A stretch of 64,000 nucleotides of DNA from Methylopumilus sp009926035 (GCA_041165405.1 JBEANL010000006.1:1-64000); one strand, 5' to 3'. Shown: positions 1 to 9,417, counted from the first letter of the stretch. Made by a program: numbers and translations. The notes: generated from the letters alone by a model not told the origin.

Positions 1-401
1 AATTATTAATAGTAAAAATATAGAATTGAGCGTTCCAGAAATCATTTAGTTACTAATGAAATACAAACAACTTTTATTCTTATATTCAATTATTTTATTA
101 GAACTTGAGAAAAATTTAACCGTAGAATAAAAAGCCTAAAATTAAATAAATAAAATACAAACATAATTAGCTTCTTTTTACGATAAAATAAAAATTGAAC
201 TTATCATGCTAACATATAGTAATAAGTCCTTTAAAGTGTGTTAAGACAAAGTTATGAAATTATTAAAACGGATGTACTGCGGTAGACGTACGGTAAATAA
301 ATTCAATAGGTCAACCTTAATACGACTACGAACTTTAATCAAGAGAGAAAAGATCATTCTTAAAGCGAAGTGAGGCATAAGTTATAATGCCGACTCTTTT
401 C
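1..401. other. AT-rich non-coding region upstream of tRNA-Ser
   Basis: About 400 bases with no convincing gene. The stretch is very AT-rich up to about position 250. The only open frame worth noting is a short, very basic one at 254-373 on the plus strand (39 codons, no ribosome binding site), which I do not accept as a gene. Its last bases run into the tRNA-Ser promoter. The end of whatever lies upstream of the window is not recognisable here. Confidence 0.5.
360..388 (+). promoter_or_regulatory. Candidate sigma70 promoter of tRNA-Ser
   Basis: TTAAAG at 360-365 and a perfect TATAAT at 383-388 are separated by 17 bases. The -10 box ends 13 bases before the mature tRNA 5' end, a normal distance for a tRNA gene. 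The -35 box is a weak match. Confidence 0.55.
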
Positions 402-492
402 GGAAGGGTGGATGAGCGGTTTAAGTCGCACGCCTGGAAAGCGTGTTTAGGTGAATAACCTAACGCGGGTTCGAATCCCGCCCCTTCCGCCA
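402..492 (+). tRNA. tRNA-Ser (anticodon GGA)
   Basis: Cloverleaf read by eye. The acceptor stem GGAAGGG pairs with CCCTTCC, the discriminator is G and CCA is encoded. The anticodon stem CACGC/GCGTG encloses the loop CTGGAAA, giving anticodon GGA at 436-438. The long variable arm is typical of class II tRNA-Ser, and the T arm GCGGG-TTCGAAT-CCCGC is canonical. It lies directly upstream of acnB on the same strand. Confidence 0.97.
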
Positions 493-510
493 TATTGTCA
501 TGATTTATCC

Positions 511-539
511 TTTAAAGACGAATGCATTGGCTTTATACT
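511..539 (+). promoter_or_regulatory. Candidate promoter of acnB
   Basis: TTTAAA at 511-516 and TATACT at 534-539 have a 17-base spacer. They sit between the tRNA-Ser 3' end and the chosen acnB start at 581. A transcript starting near 546 would exclude the longer reading frame that begins at 500, which supports the internal start. Read-through from the tRNA promoter is an alternative. Confidence 0.4.
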
Positions 540-580
540 ATTCGATATTCAATTACCTTTTTATAGCCCATCAAAATCCA

Positions 581-3145
581 ATGATCGATGATTACAGAAA
601 AGAAGCCGCTAATCGTTTAAATGAGTGCCTGCCGCCACTTCCTCTGACAGCAAAGCAAACCGCAGAACTCGTCACTTTATTAAAGTCACCCGATACAAAA
701 GATACTCAGACGTTGTTGGAATTATTTTGTCATCGCGTGCCATCGGGTGTTGATCAAGCTGCTTATATTAAAGCTGCTTACCTTACAGATATTGCAAAGG
801 GTATAGAACAATCAAAAATCATTTCACCTAAGTATGCTATTGAATTATTAGGAACCATGGTTGGTGGTTATAACGTTCAATCACTTATTTCTCTTCTAGA
901 CTCAGATCTTGCTGATGATGCTGTTAAAGTTTTATCTCATATTATTTTAATTTTTGATGCATTTTACGATGTGAGTGAAAAAGTAAAATCAGGTAACAAA
1001 GCCGCAATGAAACTAATGGAGTCATGGGCCAATGGTGATTGGTTTTTGAAAAAATCTGTATTACCGAAAGAAATAAAAGCGCTCGTTTTTAAGGTAGATG
1101 GCGAAACAAATACCGATGACTTGTCTCCAGCGCAAGAAGCCTGGTCGAGACCAGATATTCCATTACATGCCAAAGCTATGTTGGTGAATAAAATGCCAAA
1201 CGGTATCAAAATAATTCAAGACTTAAAAGTAAAACAATTACCAATAGCTTATGTGGGTGATGTTGTAGGTACAGGCTCATCTAGAAAATCAGCAATTAAT
1301 TCTCTTCAATGGCATATAGGAACTGATATTCCTTTTATTCCAAATAAAAGAACAGGTGGCATTATATTAGGTAATAAGATTGCGCCTATATTTTTTAATA
1401 CAGCAGAGGATTCAGGCGCACTGCCCATTGAGTGTGATGTAAGTCGAATGAAAACTGGTGATGAAATTACCATTCAACCATTCGAAGGAAAAATTCTAAA
1501 TAGTAAAAATGAATCGATTGCTACATTTAATTTAATACCATTTACACTTGCAGATGAATATCGCGCGGGCGGCAGAATACCCCTTATTATTGGTCGAGGG
1601 TTAACCTCAAAAGCAAGAGAGTTTTTAAAATTATCTCCCAGCACTTTATTTTTAGCGCCTGCACCAGTAGCCTCTTCTAAAAAAGGATTTACGCTTGCGC
1701 AAAAAATGGTAGGTCGGGCTTGTGGTTTGCCGCCAGGAATCGGCGTTAGACCTGGCACATACTGTGAGCCAAAAGTTACATCTGTTGGCTCTCAAGATAC
1801 AACAGGCGCCATGACAAGAGACGAATTAAAAGAATTGGCTTGTCTCGGATTTAATGCTGACTTGGTCATGCAAAGTTTTTGCCACACAGCAGCCTACCCG
1901 AAGCCCGTAGACCTTAAATTACAACATGAACTCCCTGAATTTATGTCGAGCAGAGGCGGGGTGACTTTAAGACCTGGTGACGGAATTATTCACTCTTGGC
2001 TTAACCGTCTTTTACTTCCCGATACTGTAGGTACAGGCGGTGATTCCCATACACGTTTTCCTGTAGGTATCTCATTTCCAGCAGGTTCCGGACTTGTAGC
2101 ATTTGCTGCAGCGATGGGAGCTATGCCAATCGATATGCCTGAATCAGTCTTGGTGAGATTTAAGGGTAAGATGCAACCTGGCATTACATTGAGAGATCTC
2201 GTGAATGCGATACCTTACGCAGCAATTAAAAGTGGCGACCTCACAGTAGCAAAACAAAATAAAAAAAATATTTTTAATGGACGTATTTTAGAAATCGAAG
2301 GCCTACCGGACCTAAAAATTGAACAAGCATTTGAATTCGCTGATGCATCTGCTGAAAGATCTGCTAATGGATGCACTGTAAAACTTAATAAAGAACCAGT
2401 CATTGAATATATCAAATCAAATATTGCCCTTATTAAAAATTTAATCGATAACAATTATGAAGATAAAAGAACACTGTTGCGTCGTATGAAGGCAATGGAA
2501 GATTGGCTTAAAAATCCGACATTATTAGAAGCAGACAAAGATGCCGAGTACGCAAGCATTATTGAAATTGATCTTGATGAAATTAAAGAACCATTAATTG
2601 CATGTCCAAATGATCCAGATAATATTAAGACCTTGTCTGAAATTGCAGGTAATAAAATTGATGAGGTGTTCATTGGAAGTTGTATGACTAATATTGGACA
2701 TTATCGAGCAGCAGCAAAAGTACTTGAAGATACAGATAAAATCCCAACACGATTATGGATCGTACCTCCTACTCGAATGGATGAAACAGAGCTTAAGAAA
2801 GAGGGCGTATATGAAGTCTTCAATAAAGTAGGCGCTCGAACAGAGGTGCCTGGATGTTCACTCTGCATGGGAAATCAGGCGAGAGTTAATGATGGAGCAC
2901 ATGTTTTTTCAACAAGTACACGAAATTTTGATAATCGCATGGGAAAAGATGCACAAGTGTATTTGGGCTCTGCCGAGCTCTCAGCAGTCTGCGCTGCTTT
3001 AGGAAAAATTCCAACGCTTGATGAATATCTTGCTATTAGCAATCAAAAACTTTCGAAAGACTTTGATTCAATTTATAGATATTTAAATTTTGATCAGATG
3101 CCAGAATACAAGCCAAAAAAAGTGATCGAGATTACTGAAATTTAA
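581..3145 (+). CDS. acnB: Aconitate hydratase B (bifunctional aconitase / 2-methylisocitrate dehydratase)
   Basis: Interconverts citrate and isocitrate in the TCA cycle with a [4Fe-4S] cluster in the cytoplasm. The 854 residues fit the AcnB family (about 860). They comprise an N-terminal HEAT-like domain (about 1-155), a swivel domain (about 170-370) and the catalytic domains. The cluster cysteines are visible at Cys701 (GSCMTN) and Cys759/Cys762 (GCSLCMGNQ), matching Cys710/769/772 of E. coli. The frame is open from 500, but I chose the ATG at 581 because the product then starts MIDDYRKEA, like the E. coli MLEEYRKH start, and because a promoter candidate lies between. The class I fumarase follows 3 bases after the stop, so the two are probably co-transcribed. 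Confidence 0.95.
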   Translation: MIDDYRKEAANRLNECLPPLPLTAKQTAELVTLLKSPDTKDTQTLLELFCHRVPSGVDQAAYIKAAYLTDIAKGIEQSKIISPKYAIELLGTMVGGYNVQSLISLLDSDLADDAVKVLSHIILIFDAFYDVSEKVKSGNKAAMKLMESWANGDWFLKKSVLPKEIKALVFKVDGETNTDDLSPAQEAWSRPDIPLHAKAMLVNKMPNGIKIIQDLKVKQLPIAYVGDVVGTGSSRKSAINSLQWHIGTDIPFIPNKRTGGIILGNKIAPIFFNTAEDSGALPIECDVSRMKTGDEITIQPFEGKILNSKNESIATFNLIPFTLADEYRAGGRIPLIIGRGLTSKAREFLKLSPSTLFLAPAPVASSKKGFTLAQKMVGRACGLPPGIGVRPGTYCEPKVTSVGSQDTTGAMTRDELKELACLGFNADLVMQSFCHTAAYPKPVDLKLQHELPEFMSSRGGVTLRPGDGIIHSWLNRLLLPDTVGTGGDSHTRFPVGISFPAGSGLVAFAAAMGAMPIDMPESVLVRFKGKMQPGITLRDLVNAIPYAAIKSGDLTVAKQNKKNIFNGRILEIEGLPDLKIEQAFEFADASAERSANGCTVKLNKEPVIEYIKSNIALIKNLIDNNYEDKRTLLRRMKAMEDWLKNPTLLEADKDAEYASIIEIDLDEIKEPLIACPNDPDNIKTLSEIAGNKIDEVFIGSCMTNIGHYRAAAKVLEDTDKIPTRLWIVPPTRMDETELKKEGVYEVFNKVGARTEVPGCSLCMGNQARVNDGAHVFSTSTRNFDNRMGKDAQVYLGSAELSAVCAALGKIPTLDEYLAISNQKLSKDFDSIYRYLNFDQMPEYKPKKVIEITEI

Positions 3146-3148
3146 TAC

Positions 3149-4669
3149 ATGAAGACATCTATAAAAAAAGAAGATTTTATCGAAAGCATCAGTGATGCTT
3201 TGCAATTTATATCTTACTATCATTCAGAAGATTTTATTCTATCTATGCGTGAAGCATATGAAAAAGAAACATCTATTCCTGCTAAAGATGCCATGCTTCA
3301 GATTCTTACGAGCTCGAAAATGAGTGCCTTAGGTCATAGACCTATATGCCAAGACACGGGTATTGTAATTGTCTTTGTTGAAGTTGGGATGAGTGTAGAG
3401 TGGGAATCAGATCTTTCAATCGAAGATATGGTGAATGAAGGTGTTAAACGGGCTTATTCAAATCAAGACAATCCGCTTCGCCCATCTATAGTGTCAGATC
3501 CAGCTGGCAAGAGACAGAACACAAAAGATAATACACCTGCAATCACGCACGTTAAGTTAATCAAAGGTAACAAAGTAAGCATTTCTATTAGTGCAAAGGG
3601 TGGCGGCTCAGAAAATAAAGCTCAATTCATAACACTAAACCCATCAGATAGTATTGTAGATTGGGTATTAAAAGTCATTCCTGAGATGGGAGCTGGCTGG
3701 TGTCCACCTGGCGTGATTGGTATTGGTATTGGTGGGTCTTCTGAAAAAGCTATGTTAATGGCAAAAGAGTCATTGATGTTGCCGATCGATATTCACTCGC
3801 TCGTTAAGTGCGGCGCAAAAAATAAGACGGAGGAGCTGCGTATAGAACTTTATAATAAAATAAATCAGCTAGGTATAGGCGCACAAGGGTTTGGTGGTTT
3901 AACCACTGTGCTCGACGTTAAAATCATCGATTACCCTTGCCATGCTTCCTCCTTGCCTGTTGCATTAATACCCAATTGTGCAGCTACAAGACATACGCAC
4001 TTCACCTTGGATGGCTCAGGCCCAGCACATTTTAAAGTACCTGATTTAAGTTTATGGCCTAAAGATACTTGGGCTGCTCAAAAAGAAGCTAAAAGAATTA
4101 ATCTTGACTCAATCGATAAAAAATCAATTGAAGATTGGAAAGAAGGCGACTTACTTTTATTATCTGGAAAATTAGTCACTGCAAGAGATGGTGCACATAA
4201 AAAAATTGCTGATCTCCTTAAGAAGGGAGAAGCCTTACCTGTTGGGGTAAACTTAAAAAATAAATTTATTTATTATGTGGGGCCTGTTGATGCTGTTCGC
4301 AATGAAGTGATAGGCCCAGCAGGTCCTACAACCGCGTCTCGTATGGATCAATTTATGGAAATGATGTTAGCCGAATTGGGTGTTATGGGCACGATTGGAA
4401 AAGCAGAACGCGGTGAAAGTGCGGTACAGACAATCAAAAAATATCAAACCGTTCACCTAAGCGCAGTAGGGGGTGCAGCGTATCTAGTTTCAAAAGCCAT
4501 TACTTCATCTAGGGTAGTTGCATTTCCTGAATTAGGTATGGAAGCTATATATGAATTTGAAGTGAAGGATATGCCAGTAATGGTATCTATCGACACTCAT
4601 GGCAAGTCTATTTATTCAGAAGCGCCATCTCGATGGAAAAACAAATCTATACCTATCAACTCTCTATAA
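3149..4669 (+). CDS. Fumarate hydratase class I (iron-sulfur, FumA/FumB type)
   Basis: Hydrates fumarate to L-malate in the TCA cycle using an oxygen-labile [4Fe-4S] cluster. The 506-residue product has the N-terminal class I fumarase domain and the C-terminal swivel domain. The three expected cluster cysteines are Cys67 (ICQDTG), Cys185 (GAGWCPPG) and Cys277 (IPNCAATRH). The C-terminal block with GPAGPTTASRMD is also family-typical. It starts 3 bases after acnB with no promoter of its own visible, making a two-gene TCA operon. Its stop lies 7 bases from the stop of the convergent gene on the other strand. An oxygen-sensitive fumarase and aconitase side by side suggests both are affected together by oxidative or iron stress (inference). 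Confidence 0.93.
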   Translation: MKTSIKKEDFIESISDALQFISYYHSEDFILSMREAYEKETSIPAKDAMLQILTSSKMSALGHRPICQDTGIVIVFVEVGMSVEWESDLSIEDMVNEGVKRAYSNQDNPLRPSIVSDPAGKRQNTKDNTPAITHVKLIKGNKVSISISAKGGGSENKAQFITLNPSDSIVDWVLKVIPEMGAGWCPPGVIGIGIGGSSEKAMLMAKESLMLPIDIHSLVKCGAKNKTEELRIELYNKINQLGIGAQGFGGLTTVLDVKIIDYPCHASSLPVALIPNCAATRHTHFTLDGSGPAHFKVPDLSLWPKDTWAAQKEAKRINLDSIDKKSIEDWKEGDLLLLSGKLVTARDGAHKKIADLLKKGEALPVGVNLKNKFIYYVGPVDAVRNEVIGPAGPTTASRMDQFMEMMLAELGVMGTIGKAERGESAVQTIKKYQTVHLSAVGGAAYLVSKAITSSRVVAFPELGMEAIYEFEVKDMPVMVSIDTHGKSIYSEAPSRWKNKSIPINSL

Positions 4670-4676
4670 ATAAATC

Positions 4677-5219
4677 TTAGTCTAGCATTAGGCAAAAAGT
4701 ACCTTCTATTCCTTGCGATTTTGTGTCACTACGTCGCAGAGTGATTTCAGGATCTTTTTTAATTTGTTCATCAAGTGCTAGTAAAAGCTTTTTATATAGT
4801 CTATCAATCGGTATTTCATGCAAGATATCTATTCTGCCGATCAATTCATCTTCCACTTTTAACTTTTTTAAGATCTTTCCATCTTGACTATAAATTTTTG
4901 CTTTGAGCGTGCCGTAGAAGGTTGTCATTTTTGGGTTGTAAAAAATATGAGGATCTAAAGATAAAACTAAATTTCCATAATTACCTTTTTCGCATAAAGC
5001 ACTGTTAGGGAGTCCGGTTGAGGCTGCTTTTTTTAAAAGTGAAGCCTGTTTAATCCAATATCCTTGCCTATAAAAACCGGTTAAATGAATTGGATGCTTA
5101 TCAAAACTTTCATTGATGTGTATCAAATAATCGTAATTTGTATTTGCTTTTACTTCAGATATTATCGATTGCGTAACTAAAGCAAAGAAAATTGAAAAAG
5201 CGACTAATTTTTTTAACAT
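4677..5219 (-). CDS. Small exported protein of unknown function
   Basis: I do not recognise this family. The 180-residue product starts with MLKK and a hydrophobic stretch to about residue 20, ending near VKA, which fits a Sec signal peptide and a periplasmic mature protein of about 155 residues. The mature part has only two cysteines (in LCEKGN near residue 95 and TFCLML near the C terminus), so a single disulfide is possible. The N-terminal half is rich in Tyr, His and Ile; the middle resembles alternating beta strands (by eye). It is transcribed away from the glutathione peroxidase gene across a 60-base gap. On the minus strand a TATAAT lies about 12 bases before the start codon, but no good -35 box is visible. 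Confidence 0.7.
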   Translation of the reverse strand: MLKKLVAFSIFFALVTQSIISEVKANTNYDYLIHINESFDKHPIHLTGFYRQGYWIKQASLLKKAASTGLPNSALCEKGNYGNLVLSLDPHIFYNPKMTTFYGTLKAKIYSQDGKILKKLKVEDELIGRIDILHEIPIDRLYKKLLLALDEQIKKDPEITLRRSDTKSQGIEGTFCLMLD

Positions 5220-5279
5220 TTTTTTGAATTATAGTAAGATTGGTAAGTCATATCGACATTCTACTCTGAGACAAGTTTC

Positions 5280-5807
5280 ATGAAATTTTTTTTACTTTTA
5301 TTTTTTTGGATAATACCAGCCATGACCTACGCTGCCTGCCCCTCTCTATATGACCATCAATTTAATACACTACAAGGTGAGAAAATTAACCTGTGTGATT
5401 ACCAGTCAAAACCGATGCTGGTTGTGAATACTGCAAGTAAGTGTGGTTTTACGCCACAATTTAATTCTTTAGAAGCGCTCTATAAGAAATATCATGGCAA
5501 AGGTTTATTAGTTATAGGTTTTCCATCTAATGACTTTAATCAAGAATTAAGTACTGACAAAGAAGTAAGGGAATTCTGTAAGCTCACCTACGCGGTTGAA
5601 TTTCCTATGACTACTAAATCAAACGTCACTGGCAAGAATGCAAATCCATTTTATCAAGAGCTTATTAAGGCTTCAGGCTCAATGCCTCAATGGAATTTTC
5701 ATAAATACTTAATATTGCCTCAAGGCAAAAAGATTTATGCATTTACGAGTGATGTAGCACCTGACTCACCTGAGATACTAGACAAAATTAAAGCGGAATT
5801 AAAGTAA
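5280..5807 (+). CDS. Glutathione peroxidase family protein, exported
   Basis: Thiol-dependent peroxidase that reduces hydrogen or lipid peroxides. The residues expected for the catalytic tetrad are present: Cys55 (SKCGFTPQ), Gln88 (FNQE), and Trp138-Asn139 (QWNFHK). The first about 18 residues are hydrophobic and end in TYAA, a plausible Sec signal, so the enzyme should act in the periplasm. Bacterial members of this group commonly use thioredoxin-like partners instead of glutathione, so substrate is uncertain. It is divergent from the unknown exported gene, and its stop lies 6 bases from that of the convergent ppsR. Confidence 0.9.
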   Translation: MKFFLLLFFWIIPAMTYAACPSLYDHQFNTLQGEKINLCDYQSKPMLVVNTASKCGFTPQFNSLEALYKKYHGKGLLVIGFPSNDFNQELSTDKEVREFCKLTYAVEFPMTTKSNVTGKNANPFYQELIKASGSMPQWNFHKYLILPQGKKIYAFTSDVAPDSPEILDKIKAELK

Positions 5808-5813
5808 TGCGTT

Positions 5814-6629
5814 CTAAGTGTTAGGTTGGCGAATTTTTTGTAAGATAATTGCTGAGAGTTCTTCAACTGATCGCGTAGTTGAATCTGCCCAAGGAATGCC
5901 TGCTCGCTTCATAAGGTTTTCACAATCTGCAATTTCTTTTCTGCAGTTTTCAAGTGATGCATATGTACTATTGGGTCTTCTTTCACTTCGAAGACTACTT
6001 AGGCGATCTGCTTGTATCGTTAATCCAAAAATTTTATCGATATAACCTTCTAAGATTGGTGGCAATGCTTTTCTTTCAAAGTCTTCAGGCGTTAAAGGAT
6101 AGTTAGCAGCTTTAATACCAAACTGCATCGCAAGATAAATACTCGTGGGTGTTTTGCCTGATCTAGAGACACCGACTAAAATCACATTGGCTTGATTTAA
6201 ACCGTTATGTGTCATACCGTCATCATGACCCAATGCAAAATTAATCGCTTCCATTCTGTCTGAATAATTAGTGCCAGATATACTATGCGCAACACCAGGA
6301 CGCGTGAGCGGTTCTTCTTTTAATTCGATGCCTAAAGGGTCAATAAATGATTCAAAAAGATCAATGTAATAAGCATCCACTTCTTTAAGTTCCGAACGAA
6401 GTTTTGGATTGCCAATTGACATGATTACAATCGGTCTCACGCCATTTTCCATTTTTGCATTGACGATACGTTTTTGTGCATCATCTACTTTTGCGTCGGA
6501 ATCAGTAAATGGAATTCTAATTTGTGTAAATTGTGTATCTGGGAAGTGAGCTAGAAGTTGACCCAATGCGCCAGCAGTAATGCCTGTTCCATCGGAAATA
6601 AAGAACGCTGTTCTTTTTTGTTGTGCCAT
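5814..6629 (-). CDS. ppsR: PEP synthase regulatory protein (bifunctional kinase / pyrophosphorylase)
   Basis: Controls phosphoenolpyruvate synthase by ADP-dependent phosphorylation and Pi-dependent dephosphorylation of a threonine beside the catalytic histidine. The 271 residues are typical of the DUF299/PpsR family. The N-terminal FFISDGTGIT segment is the family signature, and a P-loop GVSRSGKTPTS lies at about residues 153-163. The ATG overlaps the ppsA stop by one base (TAATG), so the regulator is translated directly after its target. The target peptide RTCH is visible in the ppsA product next door, which makes the pairing firm. Confidence 0.95.
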   Translation of the reverse strand: MAQQKRTAFFISDGTGITAGALGQLLAHFPDTQFTQIRIPFTDSDAKVDDAQKRIVNAKMENGVRPIVIMSIGNPKLRSELKEVDAYYIDLFESFIDPLGIELKEEPLTRPGVAHSISGTNYSDRMEAINFALGHDDGMTHNGLNQANVILVGVSRSGKTPTSIYLAMQFGIKAANYPLTPEDFERKALPPILEGYIDKIFGLTIQADRLSSLRSERRPNSTYASLENCRKEIADCENLMKRAGIPWADSTTRSVEELSAIILQKIRQPNT

Positions 6630-8992
6630 TATTTTTGGCTAATACGTTTCCATGTGCTGATGACAGTATCAGGATTAAGTGACATTGATGAAATGCCTTC
6701 TTTCACTAACCATTCTGCAAAGTCAGGATGATCTGAGGGGCCTTGCCCACAAATTCCAATATATTTTTTTGTTTTCTTGGCTGCAGTGATTGCCATTTGG
6801 ATAAGTGACTTCACAGCATCATTTCTTTCATCAAAACCATCCGCCAAAATGCCTGAGTCCCGATCAGTGCCTAGTGTAAGTTGTGTTAAATCATTTGATC
6901 CTATTGAGAAGCCGTCAAAGTATTCAAGAAATGCTTCAGCTAAAATTGCATTTGATGGCACTTCACACATCATAATTAAACGAAGTCCATAGTCGCCCCG
7001 TTTAAGTCCGTTAGCTGCCATAATAGATGTCACTTCTTTCGCTTCATCTAGAGTTCGAACAAATGGAATCATAATTTCTACATTCGTTAAACCAAAAGTT
7101 TCTCTTACTTTTTTCATGGCTTGGCATTCCATGACGAAACATTCTTTAAAGTCTTCTGACATATAACGCGCCGCACCTCTAAATCCGATCATTGGATTCT
7201 CTTCATCAGGTTCGTAAATGTCTCCACCCACTAACTTTTTATATTCATTAGATTTGAAATCAGAAGTTCTTACAATGACTGGTTTTGGGTAAAATGCTGC
7301 CGCAATTGTTGCAACCCCTTCAGCCACTTTATCGATATAAAATTGCTTCGGATTTAGATAGCCGCGTACACGATGTGTAATTTGTTTTTGAATATCTTGT
7401 GGCATCGCTGAATAATTTAATATCGCTTTCGGATGAATACCGATCATATTATTGATGACAAATTCTAAACGCGCTAAACCCACGCCATCATTTGGAGTTT
7501 GTGCAAACGTAAATGCCATATCAGGATTACCTACGTTCATCATGATTTTAACTGGCGGTGTTGGAAGGACAGTTTCTTTTTCAGTATTAACTTCGTATTC
7601 AAGTGCGCCTTGGAAAACAAGGCCAGTTTCACCTTCTGAGCAACAGACGGTTACCATGTCTCCATCTTGTAAAAGTTCAGTCGCATTGACACTACCTACA
7701 ATCGCTGGAATACCGAGCTCTCGTGCAATGATAGCAGCATGACATGTTCGACCACCACGGTTGGTAACAAGTGCTGAAGCTCTCTTCATGACTGGTTCCC
7801 AGTTAGGATCAGTCATATCTGCGACCAATACATCACCAGGTTGAACAGCATGCATTTCAGAAGGATCTTTTACAATACGAACTGGACCCACACCAATTTT
7901 TTGTGTCACTGCTCGTCCAGCGACAATTGCTTTACCACTTCCTTTTAATTTAAAAACTTCAACTGTATTTTTTGATTGAGATTTAACAGTCTCAGGCCTT
8001 GCTTGAAGAATGTAAATTTTTCCGTCTAATCCATTTTTGCCCCATTCAATATCCATAGGACATCCGTAGTGTGATTCAATGGTTACAGCATATTGAGCAA
8101 GCTCGAGAATATCCTCATCGTTTAAGCTAAATGAATCGCTTTCTTTAGGATCTACATCAATAGTATGTGTGCTTTTTCCAGCTTGTGTAGCATCACTGAA
8201 CACCATTTTAATTTTTTTGGATCCAATAGATCTTCTAACAATCGCAGGCTTTCCCTCTTTTAGAAGGGGTTTGAAAACGTAAAACTCATCGGGGTTGACA
8301 GCGCCTTGAACCACTGTCTCACCTAAGCCATAAGAGGCAGTGATAAATACCACATCTTTAAATCCTGATTCAGTGTCGATCGTAAACATAACACCAGAGC
8401 AGCCAATATCACTTCTTACCATTTGTTGGACGCCTGCTGAAATAGCAACATCAGCATGAACAAAACCTTTGTGTACACGATAAGAAATGGCGCGGTCGTT
8501 ATAGAGCGATGCAAATACTTCTTTAATTGCATGTTTAATATTTTCAACACCATGAATATTTAAAAAGCTTTCTTGTTGGCCTGCAAAAGAGGCATCAGGG
8601 AGATCTTCTGCTGTAGCAGAAGATCTCACCGCAAAAGTAGTGCCTTCAGTAGAGTTCTTTGTGAGTCGCGTGTAATTTTCTTCAATCGCTTTTTCTAAAG
8701 AAGTGGGGAAGGGTGTGTCAATAATCCATTGTCTAATTTTTTTACCGCTGACAGCAAGCGCATCCGTATCATCTGTATTTAAAGTTTTTAGTTCATCTGC
8801 AATCTTATCGTCGAGTTTATTGTGGGCTAGAAATTCTCTGAATGCTAATGCTGTCGTTGCAAAGCCAGTAGGGACTCTGACACCCTTTGCATTGAGCTGT
8901 GAAATCATTTCACCTAATGACGCATTCTTTCCTCCCACAGAGCCAACATCTGTATTACGAAGATTTTCTAATGGAATGACATGTGCTGACAT
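6629..8992 (-). CDS. ppsA: Phosphoenolpyruvate synthase
   Basis: Converts pyruvate and ATP to PEP, AMP and phosphate; cytoplasmic and gluconeogenic. In an RuMP methylotroph it carries pyruvate from sugar cleavage back to PEP. The 787 residues match the family. The N-terminal ATP-binding domain includes VRSSATAEDLPDASFAGQQ near 123-141, the phosphohistidine domain has His418 (GGRTCHAA) with regulatory Thr416, and the C-terminal PEP/pyruvate barrel includes the CGQGPSD motif near the end. It is the first gene of the ppsA-ppsR pair and is divergent from tal across a 476-base regulatory gap. Confidence 0.97.
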   Translation of the reverse strand: MSAHVIPLENLRNTDVGSVGGKNASLGEMISQLNAKGVRVPTGFATTALAFREFLAHNKLDDKIADELKTLNTDDTDALAVSGKKIRQWIIDTPFPTSLEKAIEENYTRLTKNSTEGTTFAVRSSATAEDLPDASFAGQQESFLNIHGVENIKHAIKEVFASLYNDRAISYRVHKGFVHADVAISAGVQQMVRSDIGCSGVMFTIDTESGFKDVVFITASYGLGETVVQGAVNPDEFYVFKPLLKEGKPAIVRRSIGSKKIKMVFSDATQAGKSTHTIDVDPKESDSFSLNDEDILELAQYAVTIESHYGCPMDIEWGKNGLDGKIYILQARPETVKSQSKNTVEVFKLKGSGKAIVAGRAVTQKIGVGPVRIVKDPSEMHAVQPGDVLVADMTDPNWEPVMKRASALVTNRGGRTCHAAIIARELGIPAIVGSVNATELLQDGDMVTVCCSEGETGLVFQGALEYEVNTEKETVLPTPPVKIMMNVGNPDMAFTFAQTPNDGVGLARLEFVINNMIGIHPKAILNYSAMPQDIQKQITHRVRGYLNPKQFYIDKVAEGVATIAAAFYPKPVIVRTSDFKSNEYKKLVGGDIYEPDEENPMIGFRGAARYMSEDFKECFVMECQAMKKVRETFGLTNVEIMIPFVRTLDEAKEVTSIMAANGLKRGDYGLRLIMMCEVPSNAILAEAFLEYFDGFSIGSNDLTQLTLGTDRDSGILADGFDERNDAVKSLIQMAITAAKKTKKYIGICGQGPSDHPDFAEWLVKEGISSMSLNPDTVISTWKRISQK

Positions 8993-9304
8993 AAAGGCCC
9001 TTAGGTTAATAACTTGAAGAACTTAAGAATTTAATCTTTAGTAATACTGCTTTAAAGTTTAGTTGGTTTTCACGACAAAGACGGTTAACTAAAAATCTTT
9101 AGATGTGAGATGCCATAAAAAGACGTCATTTTGCCAAATTAACACCTTATTGTCATCTGAATCCTGAGTCTTATGAATTAGTGAAATTGATGGAGGACGG
9201 CGAAATTTGCTTAAGTGACTTTAAATAGAGGTTAGATTAAATAAAATGATCTTAATTGTATTTAAAATGTATTCAAAATCACTTAAAATACGTTAAATAT
9301 ACAT

Positions 9305-9332
9305 AACTCATAATTTAACTCATTATTTGAGT
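9305..9332. promoter_or_regulatory. Candidate operator: tandem 12-bp repeat with inverted half-site
   Basis: AACTCATAATTT (9305-9316) is followed directly by AACTCATTATTT (9317-9328), 11 of 12 bases identical. ACTCA in the second copy is mirrored by TGAGT at 9328-9332. Adjacent direct and inverted half-sites in a divergent promoter region suggest a transcription-factor site controlling tal, ppsA or both. The regulator is unknown, and AT-rich DNA makes chance repeats more likely. Confidence 0.35.
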
Positions 9333-9417
9333 CATATTGCTATTAAATAAGCTCAAAAAAATACATGTTTACCCATAAAACATCTGATGAATCTTCTAGA
9401 TTGCCTGTCAATTCATA

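Noticed and set aside
254..373. Short plus-strand ORF (39 codons), very basic, upstream of tRNA-Ser
   Set aside because: No ribosome binding site, many rare Arg codons (CGA, CGG), and its 3' end lies in the tRNA promoter. More likely chance.
500..580. N-terminal extension of acnB starting at 500
   Set aside because: The extra 27 residues are not like AcnB, and a promoter candidate lies inside this stretch.
8703..9017. Plus-strand ORF of 104 codons antisense to ppsA
   Set aside because: Low-complexity Ser/Ala/Leu shadow of the ppsA coding frame, without a ribosome site.
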